Below, piece after piece: positions 59,278 to 64,000 of a DNA stretch of 64,000 bases. Location: positions 2,837,305 to 2,901,304 of the forward strand of contig JAMXIF010000031.1 of the NCBI GenBank assembly GCA_028583685.1, written 5' to 3'. The stretch comes from Petaurus breviceps papuanus (lineage: Eukaryota > Chordata > Mammalia > Diprotodontia > Petauridae). How positions within the stretch are numbered: position 1 is the first letter of the stretch; every line of letters starts with the position of its first letter. The translations under genes were made by a program, and so were the position numbers. The notes beneath the pieces are model-generated. The model did no database searches. It was not told the DNA's origin and was given only the letters and a program-made list of their open reading frames with translations.

Positions 59278-59433
59278 TGGGGCAGCTAGGTGGTGCAGTG
59301 AATAGAGTACCAGCCCCGGAGTCAGGAGGACCTGAGTTCAAATCCAACCTCAGACACTTGACACGTACTATCTGTGTGACCTTGGGCAAGTCACTTAACC
59401 CCAATTGCCTTGCCTTCCCACCTCCAAAAAAAA
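59278..59433 (+). mobile_element. WSINE1-like SINE with target duplication
   Basis: GGGGCAGCTAGGTGGTGCAG head and A-tail; AAGAGGGGGATG is duplicated at both ends. Confidence 0.9.
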
Positions 59434-59861
59434 ATACATGAAAAGAGGGGGATGAGATCAAGGGTACATTAGAAGAGTTGTCCTTGAGGAGATTGGCCAC
59501 CTATCCATAAGAGACAGGATTAAAGGAAGAAATTGTAGGAGAGGATATGAAGGGTTTGTAATATGAAGAGAAGGGAAAAAGAGGGAGTTTGTGTAAATGA
59601 CCTAAAGCTACTACATGTATGGAGATTCTTAACACTCAAAATAATTATGAAAATAATTAGAATTTTATGACTGACAAGGGTTTTAAGAGGTCATCTTGCC
59701 CAATCACATCAATTCATAGAGAAAAAAATTTGAGTCCCAAAGAGATAAAAGTAACTCATCCAGATCATGTAGCTAATTAGTATAAAAATTCAGACTAGAA
59801 ACCCTATTTCTTAATTCCTACTCCTACGCGTCCTCATTTACATCATGCTGTAGTCACCAGA
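59434..59861 (-). mobile_element. Spacer, then MIR-type fragment (59665-59860)
   Basis: AAGAGGTCATCTTGCCCAAT and AGATCATGTAGCTAATTAGT mark an eroded antisense copy. Confidence 0.5.
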
Positions 59862-60750
59862 GAGAAGTTAAAATGAAAATAACTCTGAGGTTTATACCCA
59901 TTACAATGGCAAAATGCTAAAAAAACAACATTACAAATGCTGGAAGGGTTTGGGAAGACAGGGACATTGGTACACTGTTCGTGGAGTTGTGAATTCATCC
60001 CATCATATGGAAAACAATTTGGATCTAAAGTAGAAAGGTCACTAAAGTGTACGTACCTTTTCATTTCACTATTGTGTTTCTATCCTAAGGAAATCAGAGA
60101 CAGAAGGAAAGGTCCCACAAATGCAAAAACTTATAGCAGCATTTTTTTTTTTTGTGGTAGCAAAACCAAAAATCTGGAAACAAAATTAGTAACCCATTAA
60201 TTGGGTAATGGCAGAGTAAATTGTAGTAAATGAAATAGACTATCACTGTGCTTAAAAAAATGAAGAATTCAGAGAAACTTGGAAAGATTATGTATGAACT
60301 AATGCATAATAAAGTTAAGCAGAACCAAGAGAACAAGGTGTGCTGACCCCAATAACATAAAAGAAAAAGTTCTTAAAAACTTTGTAACTTTTTTTTTTTT
60401 TTTTGCTTTTTGGAGGGGGGAAGGTAGGGCGATTGGGGTTAAGTGACTTGCCCACGGTCACATGGCTAGTAAAGTGTTGTGTCTGAGGCTGGATTTGAAC
60501 GCACGTCCTCCTGACTCCAGGGCAGGTGCTCTATTCACTGTGCCACCCACTTTTGAACTATTAACAAGGTAATAACAAATTCTGACTCCAGAGGAGTCAG
60601 TACCTCCAAAGATGTGGCCTAAAGGTACAGAATAAAGGACAAGATGGCCAATTGTTAGGGTTTTATGCCTAATTTCTTCTCTTTTTTGTTTTTCCAAAGG
60701 ATTCATGAGGGAAATGCAGTGCATTGGGAAGGGCCAGTAATGGAAAATAA
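59862..60750 (+). mobile_element. L1 3' UTR, split by a SINE
   Basis: AATAACTCTGAGGTTTATAC, GGGAAGACAGGGACATTGGT, GGAGTTGTGAATTCATCCCA, AATTGGGTAATGGCAGAGTA and AAGTTAAGCAGAACCAAGAG follow the marsupial L1 3' UTR in order. Confidence 0.75.
60393..60551 (-). mobile_element. WSINE1-like SINE
   Basis: Antisense A-tail, GGGGTTAAGTGACTTGCCCA, GTCCTCCTGACTCCAGGGCA and CTGTGCCACCC. It lies in the L1 3' UTR. Confidence 0.88.
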
Positions 60751-61034
60751 TCAGTAACCATTTATTTCTTAGAGAATCTTTTAAAGACTATTTGACAATT
60801 ATATGAAGATTGGCATAGGGAGAGACTAATGGAGAGAAGACAACCAATTAAGAAACTATAATGGTAGTCTAGGTAAGTGCTAGTTAAAAGCTAAACCTGA
60901 GTGGGGTTGGTGGCCCTGTAAATGCAGAAAAGGGATGAATGAGTGTGAGAGATGTGGAGGCAAAAGCGACAGTATTCTACTTTGTATCTGCAAGTCTCTT
61001 TTTAACTCTGTGGACCAAGATGCCCCTCCCAAGA
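60751..61034. other. Unclassified spacer
   Basis: No gene or recognised repeat. Confidence 0.3.
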
Positions 61035-61445
61035 TAAGGTCATCACTTCTGATTTCACCACCATGCTCTTAACTCAGCCTGGGACATTCAGCACCTTTCT
61101 ATTTCCCTCAGCCTCTTCTCCCTTCTGACTGGAGGGCTGGAAAGTGGCACACTCAGCTCCTTCCAAAGCATCCTTTAGAGAGGGCAGAACTTGAACCTGC
61201 GGCTCGCTCCATGATGCACCTGCAGCTCTGTTTGGTCTGAACTCCATGCAACAAGATGGCCCCTGGTGCCCGCTCTCTCCCCTCAGCCCCAGGTACACTT
61301 TCCAGCTTCCTCTTGTAGATTTCCTTCTCCCAATAGCTTGTAAGCTCCTCAAGGGCAGGGAATGTCTTTTGCTTATTTGTATGCCCCAGTACTCAGCACA
61401 GTGCCAGGCACATAGCGGGGGCTTAATAACTATTGAGGTGAACTA
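61035..61445 (+). mobile_element. L2 3' terminus
   Basis: AGCTTGTAAGCTCCTCAAGG, CAGGGAATGTCTTTTGC, CAGCACAGTGCCAGGCACAT and GGGGCTTAATAACTATTGAG. Confidence 0.8.
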
Positions 61446-61604
61446 AATTGGTGACTAATTTGACCTGGGGAGTAAGGAAATGTAGAAAGGAGAAGGTCCA
61501 AGGTGAACTCTAGGAGTTATGTAAGTTTAGAGACTGGGAATGTCCTATATCAGACAAAAAAGTTAATTTAGTCTTAGGTTCCATTAAAAGACATCACGTC
61601 TAGG

Positions 61605-62330
61605 ATTAGGGAAAGGACGGCCAAACTGTCCTTTGCCTTGGTTGGACCGCATCTGGAATATACTAGAGTATACTGGAATTCTGTTTTGGGTACCATAATG
61701 AAGGAGAGCATTGATAAATTGAAAGCAGGTGCTGAAAGGCCTCAAGGTCATGCATAAGAGGACTGATTTAAGGAAAAGGGAATGTTTAACCTGAAGAAGA
61801 CTCAGGGGAGACACAATGGCTCTCTTCAAGTATTTTTTTTTTCTTTTTGGAGGGGGGAGGAGGCAGGGCAGTTGGGGTTAAATGACTTGCTCAAGGTCAC
61901 ACAGCTAGTGAAGTGTTAAGTGCCTGAAGTCATATTTGAACTCAGGTCCTCCTGACTCCAGGACCGGTGCTCTATTCACTGAGCCACCTAGCTGCCCCTC
62001 TCTTCAAGTATTTTAAGGAGTTTTATGGGAATTATTAGACTTATTCTGCTGACTCTGGGGACCCTCTGGCAGCAATGAGTAGAAGCTACAAAGATACAGA
62101 TTTAAGTCCAATGTAAGAAAACACTTTATAAGAATATAAGGTATTTAAAAGTGGAATGGATTTTGCCTCAGGAACCTAGGAGATTCTGCTCTCACTAGCA
62201 GTCTTTAAACAAAGTTTTGATAGTCACCTGATGATTATATTATAGGGGAGATTCTTGTTCAGGCACGGCTTAGAATGAATTAATTCTGTGGCCCCTTCCA
62301 ACTCTGAGACTGTGTGATTCTGATATGATC
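61605..62330 (+). mobile_element. CR1/L3 3' part, split by a SINE
   Basis: TTGGTTGGACCGCATCTGGA, GAAGAAGACTCAGGGGAGAC / ACAATGGCTCTCTTCAAGTA and, after the SINE, GGCCCCTTCCAACTCTGAGA and CTGTGTGATTCTG. Confidence 0.75.
61835..61998 (-). mobile_element. WSINE1-like SINE with perfect target duplication
   Basis: Antisense copy bracketed by a perfect 17-bp duplication CTCTCTTCAAGTATTTT, a clear case of target-primed insertion into the CR1/L3 element. Confidence 0.92.
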
Positions 62331-62599
62331 CAACAAAGGAGACTAGGGAATAGTAGTTAGGTAGAAGGAGAACCAAGTGAAAATGTCATAGATATCAAGG
62401 CAGGACAAAGTACCTAGGAGGAGGGACATACAAGGGTTTTAAAAGCTGAAGAAAGGAAAAGGAAGAGGAGGCCTAAGAAGAGGCCATTAACATTTAATCA
62501 ATACAAAGATCACTAGCAACTCTTGGGATATCGGTTTTGGTAGTGAGGTCATAATAATGCTCGTGTCTTTTTTCTGTGTCTGTGACTATACTTCATCAG
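62331..62599. other. Unclassified spacer
   Basis: Purine-rich, no recognised feature. Confidence 0.3.
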
Positions 62600-63425
62600 G
62601 GTAGTGAGCTCTGGGTGTGGAACGCCGTTTGTCTTGACAGCTCTTCTCAAACTTCTGATCTTACAGGCAGTAAGGGCACTGATGTTAAGTGACCACACAT
62701 CCTGTGGTCATGCAGTCAGGATGTGTCAGAGGCAGAACGGGAAACCTGGGCCTCTTGTTTCCATGCCTGGGCTTTCTATACTGCGCCATTTTGCCTCTCC
62801 TGGTATGTATCTAGTGTTGAAACTTCTCTTAAATTTTAACATCCATGATCTCTTTTGACGACAGTCCTGTGAAGGGCTATTATCATCTTCTTCATTTTTA
62901 TGTAATAGGAAACCTAAGAGTTCAGAAAGGTTATTAAATGACTTGGGCCAGCAGGTGGCGTAATGCACAGAGTGCTAGCCTTGGAGTCAAGGAGACCTGA
63001 GCTTGGCCTGGCTTCAGACATTTACGAGCTCTATGAACCTTGGCAAGCCTTCTCTGCCTCAGTTTTACTCATCTGGAAAATGGTGATAAAAAAGAGATGT
63101 TGTAATGATTAAATTAGATACATGTAAAATGCTTTGTAAATCTTAAAGCAATAGATATTGACTCTATTTGAAGTTATCATTCTGTTACAATACAGTCGTT
63201 GGTTCTAGCCTAATGGAAATATGCAGTGGGAATCCCAATAATGCCACCACTTTAGGGGATTCATTATTCACACTCTCAGGGACCTACCTGTATAAATGTT
63301 GGCTACTGTCATAATGAATATGATTATGATTATCCAGGATCATACAGCTAGGAGGTATCCTGGGCAAGAATTGAACTCAGTTCTTCCTGATTCCAATCTA
63401 ATGCTAGATCCATTACCCCACAGAA
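62600..63425. mobile_element. Cluster of MIR/SINE fragments
   Basis: 62640-62805 and 62825-62945 are antisense MIR-like. 62945-63180 is a sense SINE (CCAGCAGGTGGCGTAATGCA, CTTGGAGTCAAGGAGACCTG, AAATGCTTTGTAAATCTTAA). 63330-63425 is antisense MIR-like (CATACAGCTAGGAGGTATCC). Confidence 0.5.
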
Positions 63426-63684
63426 ACCCAATTACAAGGGACTAAGGAGGGGGTGGTAAGGCAGTGAATGCACTGAATGTGCACTCCTCTTCCTAGGAAT
63501 CTAGCAGTTATTATTAAAACCTTATTCTTATAGTTTGAACAGTAAATATAGTATTTGCTCATTTTATAATTGATCTGCAAACACCATTTCCCCAACTTTT
63601 GCTCTGCAGATTAAAAAAAAAACACATGAAGAAATGCCTTATTACTCTAACAACTGTATGATATTTCCTTCTTTGTCACCTGTA

Positions 63685-63905
63685 TGACTGTGGGAGGCAG
63701 CACAGTCTAGTGAAAAGAACACTGGACTTGGGAGGAAAAGGATTTGGGGTCAAAAATCCAATTTTGCCATTTACCACCTGTGTGACCAGGGGCAAGTCAC
63801 TTAATTTCTCTGGGCTTCAGTTTCTTCTTCAGTAAGATGGTCTAGATGACCTGTGAGGACCTTTCCAGCTCTAATTCTAGAAGCCTATTCAAGGGTTGTA
63901 CCAGA
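63685..63905 (+). mobile_element. Core-SINE (THER/MIR-type)
   Basis: GGAGGCAGCACAGTCTAGTG, CACCTGTGTGACCAGGGGCA, AGTCACTTAATTTCTCTGGG, and GGTCTAGATGACCTGTGAGG. Confidence 0.7.
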
Positions 63906-64000
63906 TAACTATTAAAGACCCTTCCTCTTTAAAGTGCTTTGTAATTCTTTTAAGAAATAAGATAAATCTAGGAATTAGGAAATAAGATAAGTAAATATGT

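Noticed and set aside
56309-64000. Further upstream PRKAG2 exons
   Set aside because: I looked for the exon ending in HRYYKSPM and for other CBS1 sequence on the minus strand and saw none; only introns and repeats are visible.

Overview
This window looks like marsupial nuclear DNA. It is AT-rich, has no compact gene packing, and is full of marsupial SINEs (WSINE1-like and MAR1-like tRNA-derived elements with A-tails), marsupial-type L1, very old L2, MIR and CR1/L3 copies, RTE-type LINE pieces and small hAT-like DNA transposons. I recognised these families from memory of their consensus sequences, so family names are firmer than exact ends. I cannot name the species.

The only host gene I can support is the 3' part of PRKAG2, the gamma-2 regulatory subunit of AMP-activated protein kinase, on the minus strand. 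Eight coding exons run from 56308 down to 32396. Their phases join perfectly (705 nt, 234 codons plus stop). They correspond to residues 336-569 of the long human isoform and carry the end of CBS1/linker through CBS4 to the stop codon. A 3' UTR follows, with a good AATAAA at 31654-31659. The upstream exons lie beyond 64000. Positions 1 to about 28500 are gene-free flank as far as I can see; the next gene expected by mammalian synteny (RHEB) is not visible.

Layout: 1-28500, intergenic repeats (L1, L2, SINEs, two LTR fossils of one family, hAT-like elements, two RTE-type LINE fragments including one with a twin-priming inversion). 28560-32395, PRKAG2 3' UTR and possible distal extension. 32396-56308, PRKAG2 exons and introns. 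56309-64000, upstream intron with L2, L1, CR1/L3 and SINE copies.

The most unusual object is in the PRKAG2 intron at 37032-45844. An old CR1/L3 LINE (about 38870-44570) was split by a 2.3 kb L1-initiated retrocopy (39461-41771). That copy has an L1 5' UTR and ORF1 but no ORF2. Its 3' part is non-L1 DNA that ends in an antisense exon of a contactin-type Ig domain (39482-39574), complete with its splice donor, and the poly(A) tail sits just after an AATAAA created by the antisense of that exon. A dimeric SINE (41781-42089) then inserted at the same target, leaving three copies of the target sequence. The same dimeric SINE architecture occurs at 33651-33957, which argues for a real two-monomer SINE family.
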